From NCBI GenBank assembly GCA_019186985.1, contig JABARQ010000037.1:38954-102953 (forward strand): 64,000 nt of DNA. The letters are read 5' to 3'. The translations under genes and the position numbers were made by a program. The stretch comes from Prosthecobacter sp. (lineage in GTDB: Bacteria; Verrucomicrobiota; Verrucomicrobiia; Verrucomicrobiales; Verrucomicrobiaceae). Below the pieces are notes generated by a model that was given only the letters and a program-made list of their open reading frames with translations, made no database searches and was not told where the DNA came from. Positions 7,982 to 15,300 of the stretch are shown here, in pieces (the first letter of the stretch is position 1; each line of letters opens with the position of its first letter).

Positions 7982-9170
7982 GGAAATTACAGACGACGAT
8001 TTGGAGCTGCTGGAAGAACTCGGCGTGGAGGCAGAAGCCACCCCGAGCGGAGGACGCACGGCACGGGAACAACGCATCATCGCCGGATTTGAAGAAATCA
8101 AGAGCTTCGTCCTCGTGCATGGGCGGTTGCCTGAACACGGTGAGAATCGCGACATCTTCGAGCGACTTTATGCCATGCGGCTAGATAGCATCCGTGCTTC
8201 AACCGAATGCAGAGAGGTGCTCAAGAATTTGGATGCAGACGGGCTTCTTGGCGCAGAGGACGAATACGAATCGTGCTGTGTGCAAGAGGAACCCAGCGAT
8301 GAGGAACTGCTGGCCTCTTTGGGCGTGGAGGCCACCTCGAAAGGGGACGTTACCAAACTGGTTCACGTTCGAGCACGCGAAGAGATCAAGGCTGCAGAGG
8401 AAATTGCACAACGGAACCCATGTCGTGACTTTGAAAATTTCCGCCCGGTCTTCGAAAGTCTCCAAATCGACTTGCAGACAGGAGTGCGGCGGACGCTGAA
8501 ATACAAAGACAACGCGGAGGTAAAGAAGGGTGATCTCTTTATTCTCGACGGACAGAAAGTCGTCGTCGCTGATATGGGGGAACCGTTTGTCAGTGACTAT
8601 GGGCGTCCTGACCGCCGGTTAAGGGTGGTCTATGACAATGGCACCGAAAGCGATCTGCTCGTTCGCTCTTTGCAGCGCGCTTTGAACAAGGACAAAAACA
8701 GCCGTCGCATCAGCGATACAAGCATTGGCCCGCTTTTCTCGGACGAAGATGATGATGATGACCTCCCGACAGGCTACATCTACGTTCTGCGAAGCAAGTC
8801 CGATAATCCATATGTGACGGCGAACCGTTCAGTGATTCACAAAATTGGTGTCACCGGAGGTGATGTAAAGCACAGGGTCGCCAATGCGCAGAAAGACCCG
8901 ACCTATCTTCTGGCAGATGTTGAAATCGTAGCGACTTTTAAGCTGGCGAACATCAACCGAAAGCGTCTTGAAATACTACTCCACAAGTTCTTTGCCAGTG
9001 CACGGCTGGACCTTGAGCTGAGAGACCGTTTCGGATTTCAGGTGGAACCGCGTGAGTGGTTTCTTGTGCCACTGCCCGTAATCGAGGAAGCGATCCAAAA
9101 GATTATGGACGGGACGATAGGGAATTTTCGCTATGATCCCCAATCTGCTCGCCTTGAAACACTCAACTAG
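7974..9170 (+). CDS. GIY-YIG nuclease (T5orf172 type)
   Basis: I chose the ATG at 7974 (398 aa) because AAGGAGG precedes it; it overlaps the helicase stop. The last 130 residues form a T5orf172/MUG113-type GIY-YIG nuclease: G-Y-I-Y-V-L near 267, then K-I-G-V-T with a following basic R, then a glutamate-histidine pair in E-I-L-L-H-K-F-F, and a final E-W-F segment. The first 260 residues hold two short acidic L-L-x-x-L-G-V-E segments and a region of unknown role, perhaps for partner contact. It is the likely cutting subunit of the methyltransferase-helicase-nuclease operon. No obvious terminator separates it from the convergent gene at 9191. Confidence 0.8.
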   Translation: MAKEITDDDLELLEELGVEAEATPSGGRTAREQRIIAGFEEIKSFVLVHGRLPEHGENRDIFERLYAMRLDSIRASTECREVLKNLDADGLLGAEDEYESCCVQEEPSDEELLASLGVEATSKGDVTKLVHVRAREEIKAAEEIAQRNPCRDFENFRPVFESLQIDLQTGVRRTLKYKDNAEVKKGDLFILDGQKVVVADMGEPFVSDYGRPDRRLRVVYDNGTESDLLVRSLQRALNKDKNSRRISDTSIGPLFSDEDDDDDLPTGYIYVLRSKSDNPYVTANRSVIHKIGVTGGDVKHRVANAQKDPTYLLADVEIVATFKLANINRKRLEILLHKFFASARLDLELRDRFGFQVEPREWFLVPLPVIEEAIQKIMDGTIGNFRYDPQSARLETLN

Positions 9171-9190
9171 CTCTGCTTAACGGCCTGTAA

Positions 9191-9901
9191 TTATTCGGTT
9201 CTGTTTTCCGGCAAAGCCAGCGGCGCATCTGCCAGCTTGAATATGCGTCTGAGATCACGATTTAGGCGGTCTTCAGATAGCCCTGCCTTCGCAAGATCGA
9301 AACTCGTTTCCTTGGATGCTTGCTGAACCTCGGGTGCATCAATTGCCTCTGATAGTATTTCTCCAGTAGCGAGTTTTGCTGACAGCGCCGTGAGTTCTGC
9401 CGATGCCGCCTGTAGGGAAACGGTTCTTCTGGCCGGGTCGGTTTCATTTTCCAGAACGCGTATAAATTGATCTATGCTGCCAAGGCGCACGATGAGTTCT
9501 TTTTTGGATAATGCCGTTTTGCTAAGCATCGCTTGAGCCTCGCTGTTCTTTTCGAGAAGAAGCGCTTGTTTAGAAAAGTTCCTTTGTTGAATCAAATGAC
9601 TGAGTCTTTGTAGCCAGCTCACTTGAATGGAGGCTATAAGATGGGAGAGAAAAAATATTATCAGCAGGCCCAAAATTCCACGGTTGATGACATAACCTTT
9701 TTCCTTTTCTGGCCGGTCATAATGTACGGTTCTGTCCCACCACGACGCTGTTGCCATTTTTGTTTGTTCCTTAGCATGGACTTCATCTGCCTTTTGCACG
9801 ATCCAAATCATCCAAATGAACGCGAGTATAAAAAACCAGACAAATCGGGGCTTGGTGATGGGCCGCTCGAAATCAAACAGGGTTCTGAAAAAGTCTTCCA
9901 T
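9191..9901 (-). CDS. Membrane protein of the mobilization operon, unknown function
   Basis: This encodes 236 residues. One membrane segment lies near residues 20-36 and a second near 73-92, followed by a long, charged, probably coiled-coil cytoplasmic region. I recognise no family. It is the last of four leftward genes (coupling protein, a multi-pass membrane protein, a coiled-coil protein, and this one) spaced by 1-17 nt, so it probably helps anchor the DNA-transfer coupling protein or its partners. The start at 9901 lies 17 nt after the previous stop. Confidence 0.6.
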   Translation of the reverse strand: MEDFFRTLFDFERPITKPRFVWFFILAFIWMIWIVQKADEVHAKEQTKMATASWWDRTVHYDRPEKEKGYVINRGILGLLIIFFLSHLIASIQVSWLQRLSHLIQQRNFSKQALLLEKNSEAQAMLSKTALSKKELIVRLGSIDQFIRVLENETDPARRTVSLQAASAELTALSAKLATGEILSEAIDAPEVQQASKETSFDLAKAGLSEDRLNRDLRRIFKLADAPLALPENRTE

Positions 9902-9918
9902 AAGATGAACGTAATATT

Positions 9919-10446
9919 TTAAATAGAGCTGGGCAGGAGAAGTGTCTCTCGATTTTGAGCTGGCAGCATAAAGATGCCTCCGCCAATCAAGACTATGACT
10001 TTTGTCATCTGACGATAGAGCGCCGCTGCATCAGTGCGGATGTTTCCCAAATTCAGGTCGATCTCTGTGAGGCGTGCGCGAAGATTCGCTCGCTCCAATG
10101 GGTCTGTGGTCTTGATCTCCGCATCGGAGTAACGCTCTTGTTGCGAAAGATAATGCTTACACTGGTCGGCATATATCGTGAGAACTTGTTCGAACGATTG
10201 GCGGACAGCATCGACTCGCTGTTCAATCAATGCGCTAATCAGGTCACGCACCAAATCAGCTTTCATGCCGAACATCTTGCGTTTATGATCCAATTCGGTT
10301 TCTAAAACCTCCGCTTCATGCATTTGCTCAAGTCTGAGCCTTTGTAGTTTGATCCGTCCGTGCTCAACTTCGGCTGCTGTGTTGCGCATCTTTGCAGCGG
10401 TTTGAAGCGCCGACATGAGCATTTGCGTGTGTTGTGGTGTAATCAT
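9919..10446 (-). CDS. Coiled-coil protein of the mobilization operon
   Basis: The ATG at 10446 is chosen because it lies 4 nt after the upstream gene's stop; a longer frame to 10581 would overlap that gene deeply. The 175-residue product is mostly charged helix with coiled-coil character, with a single hydrophobic stretch close to the C-terminus (V-I-V-L-I-G-G-G-I-F type) that may tether it to the membrane. No family is recognised. Co-transcription with the coupling protein suggests a structural role in transfer. Confidence 0.5.
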   Translation of the reverse strand: MITPQHTQMLMSALQTAAKMRNTAAEVEHGRIKLQRLRLEQMHEAEVLETELDHKRKMFGMKADLVRDLISALIEQRVDAVRQSFEQVLTIYADQCKHYLSQQERYSDAEIKTTDPLERANLRARLTEIDLNLGNIRTDAAALYRQMTKVIVLIGGGIFMLPAQNRETLLLPSSI

Positions 10447-10450
10447 GGGT

Positions 10451-11128
10451 TTAAGCGTTTTTGCGGCGTCTAATGCTTTTTCTAATGTCAGGCGCAAGGC
10501 CGGTCGGAATTGGCGGTGATGATGACTGCGGGGCGTGCGGCGCAGAATCATCGAACGCCTCAACGGTGCCACCATGAACATCCGAGATGATGAGGCTATC
10601 GAGAATATCGAGATCGCGATTCAGCTCTTTGCGATGTACGGCGTCTTCGTAAATCCGTAAGGCTGTGCCTGCGATTATTAGCCAACAGCCAAGCGCCGTT
10701 GATTCGGCCAGCATGCCGAACCCCACGAGAATGCAAAAGAATGGGTCCACGAAACGGGCCACACGCCGGAAGCGGCGGCAGAAAAACGGGAGCCATTTAA
10801 AATCAAAGGGGGAAGTGCCGATGTAGTAGCTGTGCTGCAATATGCCGCGTTTGAACTCGCGCCAGCGTTTTGTGCGCTGGCAGCTTGCGAGAAAGAGGGA
10901 AGTCATGGCAAACCAAAACAGGTAATGCGGTTTCGTCTCCGGTCTGTTTGGCGGGATCATCATCGCGACGAGCATCAGAATGCCCGTCATGATGAGCATT
11001 GGCACCGGATTCAAAAGACGATAGCCAATGTCCCTGCGCATGAACACCATGACGGTCATGGCCGGATAGCGCATCAGCCATTTGACGTTCTCGTTTGTCT
11101 GCCAGAAGGAAGAAATTGTTCGGCGCAT
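10451..11128 (-). CDS. Multi-pass membrane protein next to the coupling protein
   Basis: This encodes 225 residues with about four membrane segments, in two hairpin pairs (near residues 38-58, 68-82, 128-142 and 145-158), and a polar C-terminal tail. The start lies 1 nt after the coupling-protein stop, a sign of translational coupling. I recognise no Pfam family with confidence. By position it could play the part that small membrane partners play beside VirD4/TraG proteins in mobilizable elements. Confidence 0.6.
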   Translation of the reverse strand: MRRTISSFWQTNENVKWLMRYPAMTVMVFMRRDIGYRLLNPVPMLIMTGILMLVAMMIPPNRPETKPHYLFWFAMTSLFLASCQRTKRWREFKRGILQHSYYIGTSPFDFKWLPFFCRRFRRVARFVDPFFCILVGFGMLAESTALGCWLIIAGTALRIYEDAVHRKELNRDLDILDSLIISDVHGGTVEAFDDSAPHAPQSSSPPIPTGLAPDIRKSIRRRKNA

Positions 11129-11129
11129 T

Positions 11130-12653
11130 TCAGCTCTGGTTGAAGGTTATCAGCTTGTAGGGCAGTGCCTCCTTGCCCCCTGTGAACAGGTGCCCCCCGT
11201 TGTAAACGATGGCATCGACCTGGTTGTTGTTGAGAGCGCCGCCACGTTTGAGGGTCGTAAAAAACGACGGCTCAACGAATGCGCGGCGCTGGTCGCTGCG
11301 GTGAACCCCTGCGCTATGGCTTCCATCAGCGAGCGGCCTACCCTCGTTTTTCGATTGGCCTGCGTTGGTGCTGGTGATGGTCATCCAGCGTTCGCCGAGC
11401 AGTTTGGATGCCCACTCGTTTGTCTCTCCGCTGTTCTGGCAGAAGAACTTGGCCTGGAGATTCCCCAGCAGGGAATCGACGGCATCGGTATTGCCGAGCA
11501 CGCGCCGGTAGCTCTCGCGGTTTTGCGTCAGGAACACCGTGCATCCGCCAGCGGAACGTGCGACGGCCTGATATTCGGCGTCGAATTTGGTCACAAAATT
11601 CTGCGCCTCGTCCGCCCAAAGGAACACGGGCCGCAAGAACCGGTCCCGTGTCAGGGGCGCTGTGCGCCTGAGCACGGCGACCTGGAAACAGTATTTCCAG
11701 GCGAGATTGGCGATGCGGCCAGCGAGCCGGTATTCCTGAACCGGCAAGTCCACGATGATGATCTTGCCGTCAAAGGCAGCCTCGGGCTTGATGTTGGTAT
11801 CGGAGGAGAAGAGCTGCCGGAGGGGGCGCGTCACCAGCGGACGGGCGAGCATCGAGAACGACAGGTTGATGACGCTCCGGGTCTTTTCGGAAAGCTGGGG
11901 GTATTCCTTCATCCAGTAGTTGCGGCACTCCTCGAAGTCGGCTCGGACTTCGGGGGTGCCTTTACTGGTTTCTCGGTCAGCCTCTTTAATGATGGCAGAG
12001 CAAGTGCTGCTCTCCTGCCATTCTGGATCATTGAGCTGATCGAGGCTCTGCGGGGCGGTCGTGACAATCGACCGCATCAGCGGGAGCGATACTTGTAGCC
12101 CCGCGAATAATGGCAGATCGACAAGGTTCGTGTTCAGGTGGTGCAGGGCATCGTCCCAGAATTTGTTGTCCCCCTGGCCGCCCTCGGAGGTACCCGACGA
12201 GGCGATAGCACCGGCAATCTCGTCGAGGATCGAGACGATGTTGATGGTCAGCCCACCGCCCTCTTCTGGCCGGCTGGCTTCCCACTCCAGGAAGTTGAAA
12301 CGCCAGTTTCCCGCGCCGTCCACAATGACGAGATCCTTGTGCCGCTTTGTCTCAGTGGCCCATTGCTCCCATTGGCGGCGTTCTTCTTTTTTGGCGCACA
12401 GGACAAGCCCGCCAAAGCCTGCGGCAAGGTAGCCGTAGGCGAGATGTTTGGCTGGGCCGCTGGTCTTTCCGCTGCCGGTGGCACCGAATACGCACACGCC
12501 GGTGAGCGCGTCGGAGATGCGAAAACCATGGCCGTCGCCCCAATCACGCAACAGCGTTTGGGGATGATATTCGGGCAATCTTTTAGCGCCGTGCCACATG
12601 CGGAGATGGATGTAGCAGCGGCATTTTTTGGCAGCAAGGTAAATCACCGACAT
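11130..12653 (-). CDS. TraG/VirD4-type coupling protein (TraM-recognition ATPase)
   Basis: The protein is up to 507 residues, with Walker A G-A-T-G-S-G-K-T about 60 residues in and Walker B L-W-A-D-E-A-Q-N-F near the middle, as in TraG/TraD/VirD4 conjugation ATPases. It would bring the relaxase-DNA complex to a secretion channel. No strong membrane segment precedes the Walker A, so it lacks the usual N-terminal anchor; the membrane proteins encoded just downstream may supply it. The start is uncertain: 12653 gives the longest frame, while an internal ATG at 12599 gives 489 residues. Neither has a clear ribosome site. It is divergent from the relaxase operon across the hairpin-rich spacer. Confidence 0.85.
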   Translation of the reverse strand: MSVIYLAAKKCRCYIHLRMWHGAKRLPEYHPQTLLRDWGDGHGFRISDALTGVCVFGATGSGKTSGPAKHLAYGYLAAGFGGLVLCAKKEERRQWEQWATETKRHKDLVIVDGAGNWRFNFLEWEASRPEEGGGLTINIVSILDEIAGAIASSGTSEGGQGDNKFWDDALHHLNTNLVDLPLFAGLQVSLPLMRSIVTTAPQSLDQLNDPEWQESSTCSAIIKEADRETSKGTPEVRADFEECRNYWMKEYPQLSEKTRSVINLSFSMLARPLVTRPLRQLFSSDTNIKPEAAFDGKIIIVDLPVQEYRLAGRIANLAWKYCFQVAVLRRTAPLTRDRFLRPVFLWADEAQNFVTKFDAEYQAVARSAGGCTVFLTQNRESYRRVLGNTDAVDSLLGNLQAKFFCQNSGETNEWASKLLGERWMTITSTNAGQSKNEGRPLADGSHSAGVHRSDQRRAFVEPSFFTTLKRGGALNNNQVDAIVYNGGHLFTGGKEALPYKLITFNQS

Positions 12654-12672
12654 CGGCGGTGATCGGGGATTT

Positions 12673-12886
12673 CAAGGGGTGGCAATCCCTTTGAGGCGGG
12701 TTCCAAGGGGGCACCCCTTTGGTCGGGGTTTTGAAGGGCGGAACGCCCTCAGCGGGCACGAAGAATGCCCGCCAGAAAGGGTTCCAAGGGAGATGCTTCC
12801 TTGGTCGGGATGCAAGGGCAGAGCGCCCTTGCAGAGCGGTGCAGCCGCTCAATAAGCGGGGTCCAGGGGACGGCTTTGGAGTCCCC
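12673..12886. repeat. Array of about eight short hairpins
   Basis: Eight consecutive inverted repeats of 6-8 bp lie at about 12673-12693, 12703-12722, 12735-12749, 12752-12772, 12784-12804, 12812-12832, 12834-12850 and 12866-12886. Several share a CCAAGGG-type left arm. They fill the spacer between the divergent coupling-protein and relaxase genes. They are not CRISPR repeats, because the units differ in sequence and are themselves palindromic. The sixth contains GCGCCCTT, reminiscent of the nick region of RSF1010-type (MobQ) origins of transfer. Confidence 0.7.
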
Positions 12887-12925
12887 ATGGCGAGGAATGT
12901 TGCTTGCAACATATAACCTCGCCAT
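12887..12925. other. Nested cruciform, candidate oriT structure
   Basis: A 9-bp outer stem (12887-12895 with 12917-12925) encloses a perfect 7-bp inner stem (12897-12903 with 12906-12912) with a 2-nt loop. It directly follows the hairpin array and precedes the relaxase promoter. Relaxase origins of transfer typically carry such an inverted repeat next to the nick site, so oriT is the natural reading. The nick position is not determined. Confidence 0.5.
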
Positions 12926-13066
12926 TCCTCCGCTCGCCTGTCGGCTCGCTCCGGCCTGGGCTATGGTGCTCGCTGACCGCTCGCGGCTATTTTGATGACG
13001 GCAGAATCGAGGGACGAATCCTTGATGGGGCGAAAAGCGGCAAACCCGCGCCCACCCTCATTCTGC

Positions 13067-13096
13067 GAGACAAACGCAAACGCATTATGGTATAAT
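13067..13096 (+). promoter_or_regulatory. mobA: Extended -10 promoter of the relaxase operon
   Basis: A consensus TATAAT at 13091-13096 is preceded by TGG (extended -10) and, 18 nt upstream, by GAGACA (4 of 6 matches to TTGACA). The predicted start near 13103 lies about 30 nt before the relaxase ATG. Confidence 0.6.
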
Positions 13097-13133
13097 GTTC
13101 GGAAGAGAGTCAGTCGGACGACTGGAGGAGAGC

Positions 13134-14045
13134 ATGGCAATGTTCCGACTCGAAGCGAAGATTTTTAGCCGCGAAAAGCGGGGGCGGTCCGTCGTAGCTG
13201 CTGCTGCATACCGCGCAGGAACCAAACTCCGAGACGAGTTCAATGAGAAGATTTTCGACTATGCACGCAGGAGCAAGGGTGTGCTTAGCTCTACCATCCT
13301 TGCGCCCGAAGACGCTCCCGCGTGGGCGCATGATTCCAGCAAGCTCTGGAATGCTGTGGAAGCGGGCGAGAAGCGCAAAGACGCGCAGCTCGCCCGTGAA
13401 TTCATATTGTCAGTTCCGCCGGAACTGTCCGCACAAGACCAATTCCAAACGGCAGTGGATTGGGCGCAAGAGCATCTGGTGAAGAGCGGCATGATTGCCG
13501 AATTGTCACTTCACCACACAAAGTCCGGCAAGAATCCTCATGTGCATATTCTCTGCACCATGCGGAAAATTGAGGGTGAGGAGTTCTGCAAAAAGAAATC
13601 AACGGAGTGGAATGACGTTGGCCTTTTGGTCAAACAGAGGGCCTCCTGGGCCGAGGCGGTCAATGCCGCGCTTGAGAAAGCGGGGCGTGACGAACGGGTC
13701 GATCACAGGTCGCTGAAAGACCGGGGCATCGACCGTGAACCACAGCCGAAGATTGGCGTAGCGGCCACGGCCATGAAGCGCCGGGGAGTCGTCGATGACC
13801 CGCAGCGCTTCCAGGAGGTCCGCCGCGTTAAAGTCCTGAACGAGGTCCGCCCGATGATGAAGGCCATTAAAGAATGTGGCGAAGTGAGCCAAAACGGAAT
13901 GGGCAATAGCTGGTGGGAACGATCCATCGTGTTCTTGTCGCGTGTCCGCGAGCAGGCTTACGACCTGGCTCGGGACACGTGGAGAAAGTTCCTTGACGCT
14001 CGCAAGGCTCGCGATGAAACGAAAGGGCCGGAACTTGACCTGTGA
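13134..14045 (+). CDS. mobA: MobQ-type relaxase (MobA/MobL family)
   Basis: This 303-residue protein begins with a short hydrophobic segment, then A-A-A-Y-R-A-G, with Tyr26 at the position of the nicking tyrosine of RSF1010 MobA. The metal-binding histidine motif P-H-V-H-I-L lies near residues 135-140. Such relaxases cut one strand at oriT and stay covalently attached during transfer. The ATG at 13134 has GGAGGAG before it; the upstream ATG at 13095 overlaps the -10 element. Only the relaxase domain is present, with no primase or helicase extension. It heads a rightward operon, divergent from the coupling protein. Confidence 0.85.
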   Translation: MAMFRLEAKIFSREKRGRSVVAAAAYRAGTKLRDEFNEKIFDYARRSKGVLSSTILAPEDAPAWAHDSSKLWNAVEAGEKRKDAQLAREFILSVPPELSAQDQFQTAVDWAQEHLVKSGMIAELSLHHTKSGKNPHVHILCTMRKIEGEEFCKKKSTEWNDVGLLVKQRASWAEAVNAALEKAGRDERVDHRSLKDRGIDREPQPKIGVAATAMKRRGVVDDPQRFQEVRRVKVLNEVRPMMKAIKECGEVSQNGMGNSWWERSIVFLSRVREQAYDLARDTWRKFLDARKARDETKGPELDL

Positions 14046-14047
14046 TT

Positions 14048-14392
14048 ATGAAGCCCCCCAATCCACTAAAACGGCGCTCCATGGATGCGATCACGCATCA
14101 CGAGACACAGACGCAGTTGCGCCTGTTCTCCAGCTCGCCTGCGCACATGGCCAAAGCCGCGCCGCTCATTGGCCCTGCATCTCCCGGCGATGTGACGCAG
14201 AGCATAAAGAAGCTGATGATGGACGCCATCTCCAATGTGGAAACCGTGACGCAGGTGGGAATGCTCAAGGTAGCGGGCGGCGTTGCCGTCTATTCGGCGC
14301 ACATTCACGAAATGGACACCCAGGCGCAACAGAACGACGCGCTTCGGAAATTGGTAAAGGCTCAGGAGAGCCGCGAACATGAAAGGGAATGA
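14048..14392 (+). CDS. Small protein of the mobilization operon
   Basis: The product is 114 residues if started at ATG 14048; a GTG at 14042 overlapping the relaxase stop would add two. It is basic at the N-terminus, then helical with a small-residue stretch (V-A-G-G-V-A-V) and a charged C-terminus. No family is recognised. It sits immediately after the relaxase and 1 nt before the next gene, so it is probably an accessory mobilization protein. Confidence 0.5.
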   Translation: MKPPNPLKRRSMDAITHHETQTQLRLFSSSPAHMAKAAPLIGPASPGDVTQSIKKLMMDAISNVETVTQVGMLKVAGGVAVYSAHIHEMDTQAQQNDALRKLVKAQESREHERE

Positions 14393-14393
14393 A

Positions 14394-14831
14394 ATGAACG
14401 ATCCTCTTGCACAGTTTCGGAAAAAGCCGTTCGGCACGGCGGCGCAAACGCCGCCGCCGACAGGTTCCGATGAGTATATGGCATTTGATGCCAAGGACAA
14501 AGTTGCCCGCCTGAAAATCAGGAGGGCGAACGACCCGACGCGTTCGCCGGGGTACAACTACTTGCTCGATATTGTCTATGATGGCCCGTTTGGGACGAAC
14601 TTTGTCTTGGTGTTCACCTTCATGATGGTGTTCGTCAGGGGTAGGAATCTGCAAAATGTCGTCATGGCCCTGGAAACCGGCACAGCCGATTTTATTCAGG
14701 AATTCGATTCTGACCGATGGCAGGTGCCCAAAGACGACAAGGCTCCGTTTATCGAGTCCATCATGGTGAGCCTGCAGCAGAGCGGGCCGTCATTCTCCGA
14801 AAGCGAGAATGGGAAGAAGACGGTGCATTGA
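14394..14831 (+). CDS. Hypothetical protein of the mobilization operon
   Basis: This encodes 145 residues from the ATG at 14394, 1 nt after the previous stop, with a GAAAGGG site upstream. The N-terminal 45 residues are polar and proline-rich. The rest alternates strands and helices, including a hydrophobic F-V-L-V-F-T-F-M-M-V-F segment near 67-79 that could be a buried strand or a short membrane segment. I recognise no domain. It is the third gene of the relaxase operon. Confidence 0.55.
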   Translation: MNDPLAQFRKKPFGTAAQTPPPTGSDEYMAFDAKDKVARLKIRRANDPTRSPGYNYLLDIVYDGPFGTNFVLVFTFMMVFVRGRNLQNVVMALETGTADFIQEFDSDRWQVPKDDKAPFIESIMVSLQQSGPSFSESENGKKTVH

Positions 14832-14879
14832 GTGTGATGTTTGGTTTTGATTTTTTTGTGGTGAGAAAAGAGGTAGGTT

Positions 14880-15089
14880 ATGATGATAGGTATTCCTGAA
14901 ACCGGATTTGTTCGGCTTTCGCAGGTGTTAATCGTGATTCCCGTCGGCAAAACGTGCTGGTGGGAAGGTGTTAAATCAGGGCGTTTCCCCAAACCAATCA
15001 AGCTGACGGAACGCTGTACCGCATGGAGAGCGGAAGATATTCACGAACTGATAAAAGCACTCTCGGAACAATCCGCCACACGTCATTGA
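14880..15089 (+). CDS. AlpA-like DNA-binding regulator
   Basis: This encodes 69 residues. The small winged-helix pattern of AlpA/excisionase-type proteins is visible: G-F-V-R-L-S-Q-V near 9-16, a W-W-E-G-V-K-S-G-R-F-P-K-P recognition segment, then W-R-A-E-D-I at 49-54. AlpA proteins regulate integrase genes and excision of P4-like elements. The start at 14880 has an AGAGG site; the ATG at 14883 is equally possible. The gene sits between the relaxase operon and the effector-like gene. The 211 bp that follow hold no gene. Confidence 0.8.
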   Translation: MMIGIPETGFVRLSQVLIVIPVGKTCWWEGVKSGRFPKPIKLTERCTAWRAEDIHELIKALSEQSATRH

Positions 15090-15300
15090 TTTGATTTCTC
15101 AATTGGAGGGGTGTGGCAAATCAATAAACCAGTAAAGTCAGCCGCTTATGCTCGCTGCATCACAGCCAATCAAGGTGTTTGACCTCGTTTTGTCATAATT
15201 CACCGGCTTGCGCCCATAATTGTCATCAATACTTAACATTAATTTAACGCTCGGAGTGGTAACATAAGGCTTGCTTAACGTGATCGACGGGGGCGGGTTA

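Noticed and set aside
3138..9170. A BREX or DISARM locus
   Set aside because: None of the marker genes (brxL, pglZ, drmA/drmB) are present; only methylase, helicase and GIY-YIG nuclease are seen.
12673..12886. A possible CRISPR array in the relaxase spacer
   Set aside because: The units differ from each other, each is itself a palindrome, and there are no constant direct repeats or cas genes.
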